A stretch of DNA of 64,000 nt from Thermoleptolyngbya sichuanensis A183 (GTDB lineage: Bacteria; Cyanobacteriota; Cyanobacteriia; Elainellales; Elainellaceae): NCBI RefSeq assembly GCF_013177315.1, contig NZ_CP053661.1, positions 310,001-374,000 of the forward strand. The letters are read 5' to 3'. Of this stretch, positions 1 to 9,091 are shown piece by piece. The position numbers and the translations under genes were made by a program. The notes under the pieces were generated by a model that worked only from the letters and a program-made list of their open reading frames with translations, was not told the DNA's origin and did no database searches. The first letter of the stretch is position 1; the number at the start of each line of letters is the position of its first letter.

Positions 1-1
1 C

Positions 2-619
2 TGGGGGCGCGCCATAGACACATCGATTGGATGTAACCCGCAGCAGCAAGTCTGCCTCAATCCCTGCCGTTTGGTTGACAAAACTGGCATTGCCGTACCC
101 TCGGTCGTAGATCGCCAACGGACGCACCGCTAACTGCCGAGTCACTTGTTTGAGTTGGAATGCCGCTTTACTGGCGGGTGTTTCAAAGCTGGTGATGCGC
201 TCATGCCGCAATGGTAATGCCCAACTGCCCCTGTCTTCAGCAATCCAGGCTAAGGTACTGTAGTTTTGTCCGGCTATCGGGGCATGTCCTGTTCTGCCTG
301 ATAAGGTGCGGTCTTTCAAACGCCTGGCAGCAGGACGGTTCCACCGACTCGCATCACCTGCCAACAACGGTTGCTGCTGAGTCGGTATCTGCTGCACCAA
401 CAGCTTCAGCACCTTTGATCGGGGTAGGCGGCTATCGCGCAACGCTTCATAGGTGCTCGACCACTGGCGACGAAAGACAGGACTCTGCGATAGCCTCACA
501 AACGACACGATGCACGCACTCACTAACACGGCATCCATCAGATCAAACAGGGCATCTCTGGCGTTTCCCAAGCTGGCATACAACGTTTGGCGAAATTGCT
601 GAAGTTCGTTGAAAATCAT
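2..619 (-). mobile_element. Transposase, DDE type (IS701/IS4-like), cut by the window edge
   Basis: An open frame runs on the minus strand from an ATG at 619 to the first base of the window without a stop, giving 206 codons of the N-terminal part. It begins MIFNELQQFRQTLY. It contains LLAGDASRWNRP, where the Asp probably belongs to the DDE triad, and later LAIYDRGYGNASFV, a typical second block of DDE transposases of the IS701/IS4 type. The C-terminus and the other end of the element lie outside the window, so I cannot say whether the element is intact. The family placement comes from motif resemblance only. Confidence 0.75.
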
Positions 620-621
620 GG

Positions 622-681
622 GGTCAATGTTGGTTGTACTTCATTGACCTTACGGCAGTCGGTGCTTCTCATTGACTGCCT
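622..681. repeat. Two small inverted repeats upstream of the edge transposase
   Basis: GGTCAATG at 622-629 pairs with CATTGACC at 642-649, and GGCAGTC at 655-661 pairs with GACTGCC at 675-681. They lie directly upstream of the transposase start and may belong to the terminal region of that element. The exact end of the element cannot be set from this window. Confidence 0.4.
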
Positions 682-703
682 TCCTCTTCACCATTAGTCC
701 AAA

Positions 704-892
704 CTAAAGCTCTAATGGCTGCAAGTGGTTGCAAAAGGCAGGGCGCTCTGGCTTGCCAAACAGCTTGCAGCGGTTATCTTCGGTCAACTGTACACAGCGT
801 ACTCCGGCGGGTTTGCCGTTTGGCATACCCGGCAGGGGACTATTGATCGAAGGCGCGATGCAGCAGGCACCGCAGTCGGGGCGGCAGTTCAT
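704..892 (-). CDS. YkgJ-family cysteine-cluster protein
   Basis: Small protein of 62 residues beginning [11 protein letters not shown] and ending [12 protein letters not shown]. The cysteine pattern C-x3-C-x2-CC near the N-terminus, with later Cys residues in GVRCVQL, NRCKLF and AFCNHL, is that of the YkgJ/UPF0153 family, thought to bind zinc or an iron-sulphur cluster. Its function is unknown. I chose the ATG at 892 because a longer frame from 1033 would overlap the histidine kinase gene ending at 916 and would add a low-complexity leader unlike the family. The gene follows the kinase gene by 23 bp on the same strand, so the two may be co-transcribed. Confidence 0.8.
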   Translation of the reverse strand: MNCRPDCGACCIAPSINSPLPGMPNGKPAGVRCVQLTEDNRCKLFGKPERPAFCNHLQPLEL

Positions 893-915
893 GGTGTCGA
901 GCTTGGCGGCAAGGG

Positions 916-3069
916 CTAAACGGTCCTCAGCGCAGCAAGGGGCGGGTCGGGGGCGTCGGGCGGTGGGGCAGTGGGGGGGCAAATCGGAATTTCGAGGATG
1001 AACGTGGTGCCTTTGCCCAGCGTCGAGTGGCACTCCAGCGTTCCCTGGTGCTGCTGCACGATGGTCTGATAGGCAATGGAAAGCCCCAGCCCGTAGCCCT
1101 GGCCAACGCTTTTGGTGGTGAAGAAGGGGTCAAAAATCTTGGGCTGGAGGTGGGCAGGGATGCCGGGGCCCGTGTCGGCGATCGCCACGCGCACCCAGGG
1201 CTGCTCTAGGGGCGAGTGCCAGAAGGATTCGGTGGTGAGGGTGATGATCCGAGGGCGATCGCCAACGGATTCCATCGCCTCCAGCGCGTTTTTAATAATG
1301 TGGAAAAAGACCTGATTCAGCCGACTAGGAAAGCATTCCACAGGCGGCAAATCGCCATAGCAACGGCAAATTTCCACATCTGCGGGAATGGAATGCTGTA
1401 GGAGCTTAAGCGTACTTTCCAGACCCTCTTGCAGATCCACCACCTTGCGGTTTGCCTCATGCACCCGCGAGAAATTGCGAAGCGACAGCACAATTTCCCG
1501 AATTCGACTGGCTCCCGCCCGCATGGAGTCGAGAATTCGGGGCAAGTCTTCTAGCACAAAGTCTGGCTCGATTTCCTCCAGCAAGTCTCGCAGCTTTTCG
1601 GTGCTTTGGGGATAGCTGGCTTGATAAGCCGTCAGCAGCCGCAGCAGGTCTTTGACGTAGCGCTCCACGAAGGGGATATTGCCGTAGATGAAGCTGATGG
1701 GGTTGTTGATTTCGTGGGCGATCCCCGATACCAGTTGCCCCAAGCTGGACATTTTCTCGCTCTGGATCAGGTGTGCCTGGGTTTGCTGGAGATTCAGCAG
1801 GGCCTCGCTGAGGCGCTCGGCCTGGGCGGCGCTTTCCTGGGCCTGCTGGCGGGTTTTGGCGTAGAGGTGGGCCTGCTGGATCGAGATCGCAAGCTGGTCG
1901 GCGACGGCCTGGGCAAGCTTTTGGTCGTCTCGTGTCCAGTAGCGGATATGCGAACACTGGTTGAGATACAGGATGGCCTGGAGCGTGCCGTTTGCCTGGA
2001 CGGGCACCACCAGCGACGACTGAATCTGGGCTAGGCGATATTCCTGATTGTCGGTTCCGATGCGGGGGTCTTGGGTAATGTCGGAAATGACGACCTGCTG
2101 ACGGTTTTCGATGACCCAGCGAGTAATCGGGCCGTCGGTGTCAAAGTCTGCAATGGTAGACGGGAAGGGTTCGCGGCAGACCTCAAAGAGATGCTTGCGG
2201 CGAAACCTGTTGTAGCCTTCCCCGCGATCGCCCAAGGAGTCGCCCAGAGCATCAGGATGGGAATTCCCCAACTCCTCTGCAACATCGGTTAGCTCATCGG
2301 GCGCTTCCACCAGATGCACCAGACAGCGATCCACCTCCAGCGCGTTTAGCAGTTGGGCGATCGCCCGTTTCAGGATCTTTTGGACATCTAAACTCTGGCG
2401 CGTTTGTGCGGTAATCTGGTTCACCAGTCGCTCGCGCCGCGCCTGCTTTTGTAAGCGGTCGTATAGCTGCGCTTGGCGGATTGCCATCTCAAGCGGCTGG
2501 GCGATCGCCTGCATCAGTTCTACAGTGTTTGGCGACCAGTGCCGACGGGTCGAGTCTAGGCAAACTAGGTAGCCCCGCGAGTGTTCCAGCCCTTTGACAG
2601 GGATCATTAGCACTGCCGAATCGCCAAACAGGGGCCCGGGGGGGTCGATAGGGCAGCTTTGCATTCCGGGTTGCAGACCCAGCAATCCATTGGGTCGATT
2701 GCTGGCTTTGCCGGGTCGCAGGATTAGCTCACCGTGGTCGATGGCGCTGACCAGGTCGCCAAACTTCGTCAGGGGAAAATGCCCGATACCGCCGGATGGC
2801 GTGCCGTTGGATAGCGTGCTGCTAGACAGCGTGCGATCGCCCGCTTCACAGACGACCTGTACCCGCTGAATGTCTTGAAAGTACCAGAGGAACAGACAGC
2901 ACTCGACGGGCAATTGCGCCACCACTTCTTCCACTGCGGTTTGCAGCACCACAGACAGTTCCAGAGAACTGCGGATGCGATCGCCGATCTGGCGTACCAG
3001 AGTGGTCTGCTGAATAAACGATGAATCGTAATGAGAAGCCTGTGGACGAAAATAGCGCAACCAGACCAC
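916..3069 (-). CDS. GAF-GAF sensor histidine kinase
   Basis: Cytoplasmic sensor kinase of 717 residues with no evident membrane segment. Two GAF-like regions occupy about residues 25-200 and 235-405. They are followed by a short coiled stretch rich in Gln and Ala, then the dimerisation/phosphoacceptor helix with the H-box GIAHEINNP (His452). The ATPase domain has the N-box IIKNALEAM, the G1 box DTGPGIP, the F-box FDPFFTTK and the G2 box GYGLGLSI. The tail is Pro-rich. The start codon is GTG (GTG GTC TGG). No response regulator lies beside it, so its partner is unknown. Ligand: the GAF domains could be redox, bilin or small-molecule sensors, and I see no clear chromophore Cys. Confidence 0.9.
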   Translation of the reverse strand: MVWLRYFRPQASHYDSSFIQQTTLVRQIGDRIRSSLELSVVLQTAVEEVVAQLPVECCLFLWYFQDIQRVQVVCEAGDRTLSSSTLSNGTPSGGIGHFPLTKFGDLVSAIDHGELILRPGKASNRPNGLLGLQPGMQSCPIDPPGPLFGDSAVLMIPVKGLEHSRGYLVCLDSTRRHWSPNTVELMQAIAQPLEMAIRQAQLYDRLQKQARRERLVNQITAQTRQSLDVQKILKRAIAQLLNALEVDRCLVHLVEAPDELTDVAEELGNSHPDALGDSLGDRGEGYNRFRRKHLFEVCREPFPSTIADFDTDGPITRWVIENRQQVVISDITQDPRIGTDNQEYRLAQIQSSLVVPVQANGTLQAILYLNQCSHIRYWTRDDQKLAQAVADQLAISIQQAHLYAKTRQQAQESAAQAERLSEALLNLQQTQAHLIQSEKMSSLGQLVSGIAHEINNPISFIYGNIPFVERYVKDLLRLLTAYQASYPQSTEKLRDLLEEIEPDFVLEDLPRILDSMRAGASRIREIVLSLRNFSRVHEANRKVVDLQEGLESTLKLLQHSIPADVEICRCYGDLPPVECFPSRLNQVFFHIIKNALEAMESVGDRPRIITLTTESFWHSPLEQPWVRVAIADTGPGIPAHLQPKIFDPFFTTKSVGQGYGLGLSIAYQTIVQQHQGTLECHSTLGKGTTFILEIPICPPTAPPPDAPDPPLAALRTV

Positions 3070-3885
3070 GGTTTTTCAGTGAATACAATAATTAGGGTTT
3101 AGAAAAAAGCACCCAGAAATTCCAAGCGCTGCATGGATTTCAGCAAAAACCTGGAATCGACCGTCTATAAACAAAAACCCTATCCATACTAAAGGGTTCA
3201 ATCTATGCGCCAGAACCGTGTTTCTACGTCTTGTCTACGGCTCTGACTGACAAAGCCAAGATGAGCCTTGGGTCGGCACCGCCTTCCTGCGCGAAAGTTT
3301 GGAAGCGGCTACCATCTTCTTAATAGCCGTCACAATACTTTCACAATGCTTTCCAGATGTGGCTAAGACACACGCTCTTGAAACTCAGATTGGAAACCAA
3401 TGACAAGTTTCTGTGCGACGGCTTGCCATACAAAAAGCTGACAGGCGCTTCCGCAAAACTCAACTTCCTGGAAACGCATCGGAGAAAGATTGTTGAGAAT
3501 TTTCCAGCGTAAATTCTGTGAAAGCACAGGCAAAGCTAAATCCAAATCGAATCCAAAATTCTGGATTATGCCAGGTAGGCGTTACCAGAAATTGCCTACT
3601 AATCAAGCCGGAACCCAACCGGAGCCTTCCTGCGATCGCCGGATAGTGCAAGCCCTGATGTCTTTAATGTATCGCAGGGGGCGATCGCCTCTGTGTATCT
3701 AATGTGGCAAAATTCACAAGATTTGTTGATCTGGATCACCGCGACTCAGGACTTAGATCAGTGCTACGCGATGGCAGCGTCACCCCAGACCTTTCGCAAA
3801 ATCACGCAAAACTGCCCGGACTATCACCGTAAAAACCAGGGATTCAACTGATATTTAGAAGAGTAGATGTTCCCCGCTGCCTCAT
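3070..3885. other. Intergenic stretch, no gene recognised
   Basis: This 816-bp gap separates the histidine kinase start from a small conserved gene. It contains two HIP1 octamers near 3634 and 3681 and short frames with no convincing protein character. It may carry promoters for both flanking genes. I see no tRNA, terminator or repeat in it. Confidence 0.5.
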
Positions 3886-4098
3886 ATGAAATCGTCCACC
3901 CCTGCACCCGACCTTTCCTCTAACCTGCTTGAGCAAATCGTAGACCACATCTTTGCCACCCGCTGTATTTCTCGGCGAGATCAGCAGAGCTTCATGCGCG
4001 TGGCGCTGGGAGAAACGATGCTCAATCCCAAGGATCGGGCCCTGGTAGATCGGGTGTTTGAGGCGCTGCGTCGGGGAATGCTGCGAGTGGTCGATTAG
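3886..4098 (+). CDS. Small conserved hypothetical protein
   Basis: Protein of 70 residues, beginning MKSSTPAPDLSSNLLEQIVDH and ending RRGMLRVVD. It is predicted helical, with a charged second half (ISRRDQQSFMRVAL, NPKDRALVDRVFEAL). Sequences of this kind occur as small conserved proteins in cyanobacteria as far as I recall, but I do not know a function. It starts at an ATG and ends 107 bp before the cytosine deaminase gene on the same strand. It is kept as a real gene because of its charged helical character and codon use like its neighbours. An unrelated frame runs antisense through it and is rejected. Confidence 0.6.
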   Translation: MKSSTPAPDLSSNLLEQIVDHIFATRCISRRDQQSFMRVALGETMLNPKDRALVDRVFEALRRGMLRVVD

Positions 4099-4205
4099 CT
4101 CTGGCAGGTTTGACCCAGGCGTGTCCGCTCTTGTCAGCAGCTTGGCAATTCTGGTGAATCGCCCAGAGTAGACTGGGGAAAGTTTCGCCACATGACTTTC
4201 CTGCT

Positions 4206-5474
4206 ATGCCTGAATCTGCTTCTGCGTTGCTGTTGCGCCGGGGTCGGTTGCTGCATCCCGATCGCCCCGCTGAATTGGTCGATATTGCTATCGAAGACGG
4301 CACCATCACGGCGATCGCCCCACAACTCCCGCCCGCCGCTCCGCATCAGACCGAGCTAGCGCTACAGGAACAAATTGTCAGTCCACCCTTTGTGGAGTCG
4401 CACATTCACCTGGATTCGGCCATGACGGTGGGCGATCCCCGCTGGAACCAGAGCGGTACGCTGTTCGAGGGGATTGAAATTTGGCGGGAGCGCAAGCAAT
4501 CGCTGACGCTGGAAGACGTGACCGAGCGGGCGATCGCCACCCTGAAGCAGCAGGCTCAGCAGGGCGTGCTGTTTGTCCGCAGCCATGCCGACGTGAGCGA
4601 ACCCACGCTGACGGCACTCAAGGGGCTACTGGCGGCCCGCGAGGCCGTGAAAGACTGGATGACGCTGCAAGTGGTTGCCTTTCCGCAGGATGGCGTGTAT
4701 GGTAGCCCGAAAAACGAGACGCTACTGGAAGAGGCGCTGCTGATGGGGGCCGATGTGGTCGGCGGCATTCCCCACTACGAGCTAACGCGAGAAGACGGCG
4801 TGCAGTCGATTCACAAGATTTTTGAACTGGCCGTCCAATATGACCGCCTGATCGACGTGCATTGCGACGAAATTGACGATGAGCAGTCCCGGTTTCTGGA
4901 AGTGATTGTGGCCAATGCAATTCGCACGGGCATGGGCGATCGCGTGACGGCTAGCCACACCACCGCGTTCCATTCCTACAACAATGCCTATGCCTTCAAG
5001 CTGATGGGCTTTTTGCAGCGAACCTGCATCAACTTCGTCGCCAATCCGCTGATTAACATCACCTTGCAAGGACGCGCCGACACCTATCCCAAGCGGCGCG
5101 GCGTGACGCGGGTCAAAGAACTGTGGCAGCAGGGGCAAAACGTCAGCCTCGGCCATGACTGTGTGCAAGATCCGTGGTATCCCCTGGGCACGGGCAATAT
5201 GCTCGATGTGGCCAGCATGGCGGTTCACATTTGCCAGATGACGGGCGTTCCAGAGATCGACGCTTGCTACAACATGGTGACGTGGAACGGCGCAAAGACA
5301 CTCCACCTCGAAGATCAGTACGGCATTGCGGTGGGCAAACCCGCGAATTTGATTGTGCTAGATGCGGGCGATCGCTACGATGCCATCCGCCGCCGCGCCA
5401 CGATTCGCTACGTCATCTCACGGGGCAGGCTCATCGCCCAGACAGAACCGCCGCAACCGCAGTGGAAACTTTAG
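4206..5474 (+). CDS. codA: Cytosine deaminase (CodA type)
   Basis: Amidohydrolase of 422 residues that by family converts cytosine to uracil plus ammonia in pyrimidine salvage. Metal-site motifs: SHIHLD (His66, His68), DVHCDEIDDEQSRF (the hydrolytic His-Cys-Asp-Glu block), ASHTTAFHSYN and GHDCVQDPWYPLGTGNM with Asp318. The FPQDG motif that contacts the base in E. coli CodA is also present. The length matches the family (about 425). One difference from my memory of E. coli CodA: its HDDV is HDCV here, so the residue after the metal-ligand Asp is Cys319. Many related proteins may share this. No cytosine permease lies next to it. Confidence 0.9.
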   Translation: MPESASALLLRRGRLLHPDRPAELVDIAIEDGTITAIAPQLPPAAPHQTELALQEQIVSPPFVESHIHLDSAMTVGDPRWNQSGTLFEGIEIWRERKQSLTLEDVTERAIATLKQQAQQGVLFVRSHADVSEPTLTALKGLLAAREAVKDWMTLQVVAFPQDGVYGSPKNETLLEEALLMGADVVGGIPHYELTREDGVQSIHKIFELAVQYDRLIDVHCDEIDDEQSRFLEVIVANAIRTGMGDRVTASHTTAFHSYNNAYAFKLMGFLQRTCINFVANPLINITLQGRADTYPKRRGVTRVKELWQQGQNVSLGHDCVQDPWYPLGTGNMLDVASMAVHICQMTGVPEIDACYNMVTWNGAKTLHLEDQYGIAVGKPANLIVLDAGDRYDAIRRRATIRYVISRGRLIAQTEPPQPQWKL

Positions 5475-5594
5475 GGGCAACTTTCGCCTGGATTTACCAA
5501 ATCACCAAATTTGTAAGAATTGCTCTCGTCGAACTGAGTTTGGGGTGTCAAGATCGTAGAGCAGGATGGATTGTGGAACGCTACGGTGGAACTC

Positions 5595-7124
5595 ATGCCA
5601 GATCAACGCCGCTCGATCGCCCAGCACTTTCACGATCGCACCAAGTATGATCCCACGACGCTGGCCAGCAAGACCCAGCAGCTTGACTGGCGCAACCAGC
5701 CTATTCCCTTTAAGGAATACAAAATCGGCACAGCCTATGACCTGAAACCCTACCTCAACGCCGAACCCGCCCTAGACAACGGCGACAAGCAGTGGCAGCG
5801 GATTGCTCGCTTCCTGTTTTGCAGCTACGGGCTAACGGTGAAAATGACCATGCTGAACGGGGAAGCGGTCTATCTGCGGGCGGCTCCGTCGGCGGGCGGG
5901 CTATACCCGGCCGAGGTCTACCTGATTTCGCGGGGCACGCCCCAGCTTCCAGTAGGACTGTATCATTACCAGACCCAGACCAATTCGCTGCTGCACTTTT
6001 GGGAAACGGAAGCCTGGAAGCCGCTTCAGGAAGCCTGTTTCTGGCATCCGGCGCTGGACGCGACCCAGATGGCGCTGGTGGTGACGGTGGTGTTTGGACG
6101 ATCGGCCTGGCGCTATCAAGACCGGGCCTATCGCCGAATTTTTTTGGATGCTGGGCATTTGTTGGGCAATATTGAACTGGCAGGGGCCATCAACGACTAT
6201 CGCCCTCACCTGATTGGCGGCTTTCGCGATGAGGCGGTGAACCAGTTGATGTATCTGGACGCGGCGCAGGAAGGGGCGATCGCCATTGTTCCCCTAGCCG
6301 ACCTGTGGGATATCGACCAAAACTTGCCGCCCACCTCGACGGCACTCCCTTCTGCCATCCAGACCGACTATCCCGACATTCCCGACGGCAGGCTGCTGAG
6401 CTACATGCACCAGATGACACAGATCAGCGGCGATCCGCTCCCCGATCGCCTGCCCGCCGCCCGCGCCGACGGCGAGCCGGATCAATACAACTTTCCGTTT
6501 TGCCTGAAGGTGTCAATGGAAAGCGGGGCGATCGCCTGGGGCGACCATCTGGCAGAGCTAGAAAAGACCATGCTCAAGCGTCGCTCCACCCGCGCCTACA
6601 GCGGGACCGACCTGACGCTGGAAGAACTGCGTCTGCTGCTCGATTTTACCTACCAGCCCGCTCACTATCTAGATCAGGGACTCGACCGATCGCCCGACTA
6701 TTTCGACCTCAGCCTGATCGAAACCTTCATCGCCATTTCCGGCGTGGAGGGGCTGGAAGAAGGCTGCTACTACTACGCACCCAGGGCCCAAGAACTCCGC
6801 CAGATTCGCTTCAAAAACTTTCGGCGAGAGCTGCACACCCTCTGCCTAGGGCAAGACCTGGGCCGCGATGCGGCGGCGGTGCTGTTTCACACGGCAGATT
6901 TGCAGCGGGCGGTGGCCCAGTATGGCGATCGCGCCTATCGCTACCTGCATATGGATGCGGGACATTTGGGCCAGCGCCTCAATTTGGCGGCCGTGCGACT
7001 AGGGCTAGGAGTCAGCGGCATCGGCGGATTTTTTGACGACCAGGTGAATGAAGTGCTGGGCATTCCCCCCGATGAGGCCGTGCTGTACATTACGACACTC
7101 GGCCGGGGTCGGGCCAGCGAGTAA
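5595..7124 (+). CDS. SagB/ThcOx-type dehydrogenase with two nitroreductase-like domains
   Basis: Protein of about 509 residues made of two SagB-like flavin-binding domains in tandem. The first (residues about 55-250) has APSAGGLYPAEVYLI and DAGHLLGNIELAG. The second (about 310-505) has MLKRRSTRAYSG and HMDAGHLGQRLNLAA with GIGGFFDDQVNEVLGI. SagB proteins are FMN oxidoreductases; those in peptide clusters oxidise azolines to azoles. No precursor peptide or YcaO/cyclodehydratase gene lies beside this one, so its substrate is unknown. The start is uncertain: a TTG at 5571 is in frame, but the ATG at 5595 with GGTGGA five bases upstream is preferred. Confidence 0.82.
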   Translation: MPDQRRSIAQHFHDRTKYDPTTLASKTQQLDWRNQPIPFKEYKIGTAYDLKPYLNAEPALDNGDKQWQRIARFLFCSYGLTVKMTMLNGEAVYLRAAPSAGGLYPAEVYLISRGTPQLPVGLYHYQTQTNSLLHFWETEAWKPLQEACFWHPALDATQMALVVTVVFGRSAWRYQDRAYRRIFLDAGHLLGNIELAGAINDYRPHLIGGFRDEAVNQLMYLDAAQEGAIAIVPLADLWDIDQNLPPTSTALPSAIQTDYPDIPDGRLLSYMHQMTQISGDPLPDRLPAARADGEPDQYNFPFCLKVSMESGAIAWGDHLAELEKTMLKRRSTRAYSGTDLTLEELRLLLDFTYQPAHYLDQGLDRSPDYFDLSLIETFIAISGVEGLEEGCYYYAPRAQELRQIRFKNFRRELHTLCLGQDLGRDAAAVLFHTADLQRAVAQYGDRAYRYLHMDAGHLGQRLNLAAVRLGLGVSGIGGFFDDQVNEVLGIPPDEAVLYITTLGRGRASE

Positions 7125-7129
7125 TCCAA

Positions 7130-7168
7130 AGAGGAATCCAAGAGAGGAATCCAAGAGAGGAATCCAAG
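7130..7168. repeat. Tandem array, 13 bp x 3
   Basis: Three perfect copies of AGAGGAATCCAAG follow the stop codon of the SagB-type gene by five bases. A partial copy (AATCCAA) overlaps and follows that stop codon. Confidence 0.9.
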
Positions 7169-7283
7169 TTGGTCGCAAAGGCTATCACAAAATGCTTTTG
7201 CACAGCGAGCCTTGGCATAGTAGAATAAGAGACTGGACTGCGGCAAGTTTTTGTGAATTACCCCAGGAGCAAATAGTTCAAGC

Positions 7284-7535
7284 ATGGTTAAGCTGCGTTT
7301 AAAGCGGTACGGCAAAAAGTTTGAGGCAAGCTACCGGATCGTTGCGGTGAAGAGTACCTCTCGTCGCGATGGTCGTCCGCTAGAAGAGTTGGGCTTCTAC
7401 AATCCCCGGAGCGATGAAGTAAAGCTCAATGTGCCTGCTATCATCAAGCGCCTGAAAGAGGGCGCTCAGCCGACGGATACCGTCCGCCATATCCTCGAAA
7501 AGCAAAACGTTTTTGAACAGCTTAAGGCTCAGTGA
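7284..7535 (+). CDS. rpsP: 30S ribosomal protein S16
   Basis: Small basic protein of 83 residues beginning [20 protein letters not shown], with [13 protein letters not shown] and the C-terminal helix [19 protein letters not shown]. It is a full-length bS16, a primary assembly protein of the 30S subunit. The GGAG at about 7266-7269 (in CCAGGAGC) lies 14 bases before the ATG. It is followed four bases later by the KH-domain gene, an arrangement also seen in other bacteria (rpsP with khpA/ylqC), so the two are almost certainly translated from one transcript. Confidence 0.97.
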   Translation: MVKLRLKRYGKKFEASYRIVAVKSTSRRDGRPLEELGFYNPRSDEVKLNVPAIIKRLKEGAQPTDTVRHILEKQNVFEQLKAQ

Positions 7536-7539
7536 GGTC

Positions 7540-7923
7540 GTGTCCGACGCAACTGCTCCCGATTTGCCAGATTCTGCTGCGACTCCTGATTACGTAGGAG
7601 TCGTGAAGTTTTTGCTGGAGCCATTCTTGGAATCGCCAGCATCGCTAAAGGTCGATTGTGAGGTGCTGCCTCGCAACTCTAGAGTCTTGGTGCGTGTCGC
7701 GTTTGACGGCGAAGATCGGGGGCGGGTGTACGGTCGTGGCGGACGGAATATTCAAGCCATTCGCACCGTGTTGCAGGGAATTGCACGAGCCTCTGGCTAC
7801 TCTCTTCATCTAGATGTGTTTGGTGGGCAACCTGCTGGACGAGACGAAGGTGGGCGGGAAGCTCCAGTTGACCGTCGTTCTGGCTCTGCCAAGCCGATGC
7901 CCCGTCGATCGCGCCCTCGATAA
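7540..7923 (+). CDS. khpA: KH-domain RNA-binding protein (KhpA/YlqC family)
   Basis: Protein of 127 residues with one KH domain. The signature GRGGRNIQAIRTVLQGIA sits near residues 66-83, and the GxxG loop is GRGG. The N-terminal leader VGVVKFLLEPFLESP is typical of this family. The C-terminal 35 residues are Arg/Gly/Pro-rich and probably disordered. The frame extends back to a TTG at 7513 inside rpsP, but the GTG at 7540, four bases after the rpsP stop, fits translational coupling and is chosen. Homologues bind RNA together with KhpB. A Rho-independent terminator follows at about 7966-8004. Confidence 0.85.
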   Translation: MSDATAPDLPDSAATPDYVGVVKFLLEPFLESPASLKVDCEVLPRNSRVLVRVAFDGEDRGRVYGRGGRNIQAIRTVLQGIARASGYSLHLDVFGGQPAGRDEGGREAPVDRRSGSAKPMPRRSRPR

Positions 7924-7965
7924 TGCCCAATAATTGTCCGAAATTGCCTGACAATGTCCGACGCT

Positions 7966-8004
7966 GCGCCTTCAAATTTCTTCAAATTTTGAGGCGCGTT
8001 TTGA
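7966..8004 (+). terminator. Rho-independent terminator after rpsP-khpA
   Basis: GCGCC at 7966 pairs with GGCGC near 7993, extended by CAAA/TTTG with one bulge. A GTTTTGAGTTTT tract follows. It is placed 43 bp after the stop of the KH-domain gene. Confidence 0.7.
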
Positions 8005-8065
8005 GTTTTGAGCCTAACTTCAATCCTCTCGCTTTCGCCTATGCCCTTCTATCCTGACCCGCTGC

Positions 8066-9019
8066 ATGGGTAACTCTGCCATCGTTCCGTTTCCCAGCCC
8101 CGAAAGCGCGATCGCCCTTGCGGGCTACCAGGAAGAAAACCTGAAGCTGCTGGCTCGTCAGACGGGGGCAACGGTTGTGATGCGGGGACAGGAGCTCCTG
8201 ATTTCAGGAACCGAGAGCCAGGTTGAACTGTGTGAGAAACTGGTGCGATCGCTCGAGCCCTACTGGGGAGTAGGGAAAGCCGTCACCCTGGCAGACATTT
8301 TCACCGCGCGTCAGGCGCTCGACACTCGTCGGCAGGGGGATCTAGAGGAACTCCAGCGAGACGTGCTGGCCCGCACGCGCCGGGGTGACGAGATTCGCGC
8401 CAAAACGTTTCGCCAGCGGCAATATGTCCAGGCTATTCGCACCCATGACCTGACCTTTTGCATTGGCCCGGCGGGAACCGGGAAGACGTTTCTGGCGGCA
8501 GTGCTAGCGGTGCAGGCGCTGCTGTCTAGCCAGGTGGAGCGGCTGATTCTCACCCGCCCAGCAGTAGAAGCCGGAGAGCGGCTCGGCTTTTTGCCGGGCG
8601 ATTTGCAGCAAAAAATTGACCCATACCTGCGTCCGCTTTACGACGCGCTGTATGAACTCATCGACCCCGAAAAAATTGCCGGACTGATGGAACGCGGCGT
8701 GATCGAGGTTGCGCCCCTGGCCTACATGCGCGGACGCACGCTAAACAATGCTTTTATCATCCTCGACGAAGCGCAAAATACCACGCCTGCCCAGATGAAA
8801 ATGGTGCTGACCCGGCTGGGCTTTCGTTCCAAGATGGTGGTCACGGGCGACGTGACGCAGACCGACTTGCCCATGAATCAGCAGTCTGGATTGGCGATCG
8901 CCGAAAAGATTCTGCGCCATGTCGAGGGCATCGCCTTTTGCAATCTTTCCAAGGCGGACGTGGTGCGCCATCCCCTAGTGCAGCGGATTGTGGCAGCTTA
9001 CGAGCAGCATGAAGCGTAG
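8066..9019 (+). CDS. phoH: PhoH-like P-loop ATPase
   Basis: Protein of 317 residues. An N-terminal KH-like/YjeK-type region (about 20-75) is followed by the PhoH ATPase core with Walker A GPAGTGKT (134-141), the conserved block LTRPAVEAGERLGFLPGDL, Walker B IILDEAQN (231-238) and the sensor TGDVTQTDLP. The length is normal for the cyanobacterial and Gram-positive PhoH/YbeZ branch, whose members act with the RNase YbeY in RNA metabolism. No ybeY gene follows here. The start is the ATG in GCTGCATGGGTAAC, about 62 bp after the preceding terminator, so the gene probably has its own promoter. Confidence 0.93.
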   Translation: MGNSAIVPFPSPESAIALAGYQEENLKLLARQTGATVVMRGQELLISGTESQVELCEKLVRSLEPYWGVGKAVTLADIFTARQALDTRRQGDLEELQRDVLARTRRGDEIRAKTFRQRQYVQAIRTHDLTFCIGPAGTGKTFLAAVLAVQALLSSQVERLILTRPAVEAGERLGFLPGDLQQKIDPYLRPLYDALYELIDPEKIAGLMERGVIEVAPLAYMRGRTLNNAFIILDEAQNTTPAQMKMVLTRLGFRSKMVVTGDVTQTDLPMNQQSGLAIAEKILRHVEGIAFCNLSKADVVRHPLVQRIVAAYEQHEA

Positions 9020-9091
9020 TGGAGCGTAATGGAGCGTTGAGGTCGTTAAGGTCGTTGAAGTAATCGAGGATTGGCATCATCCCCCTACACC

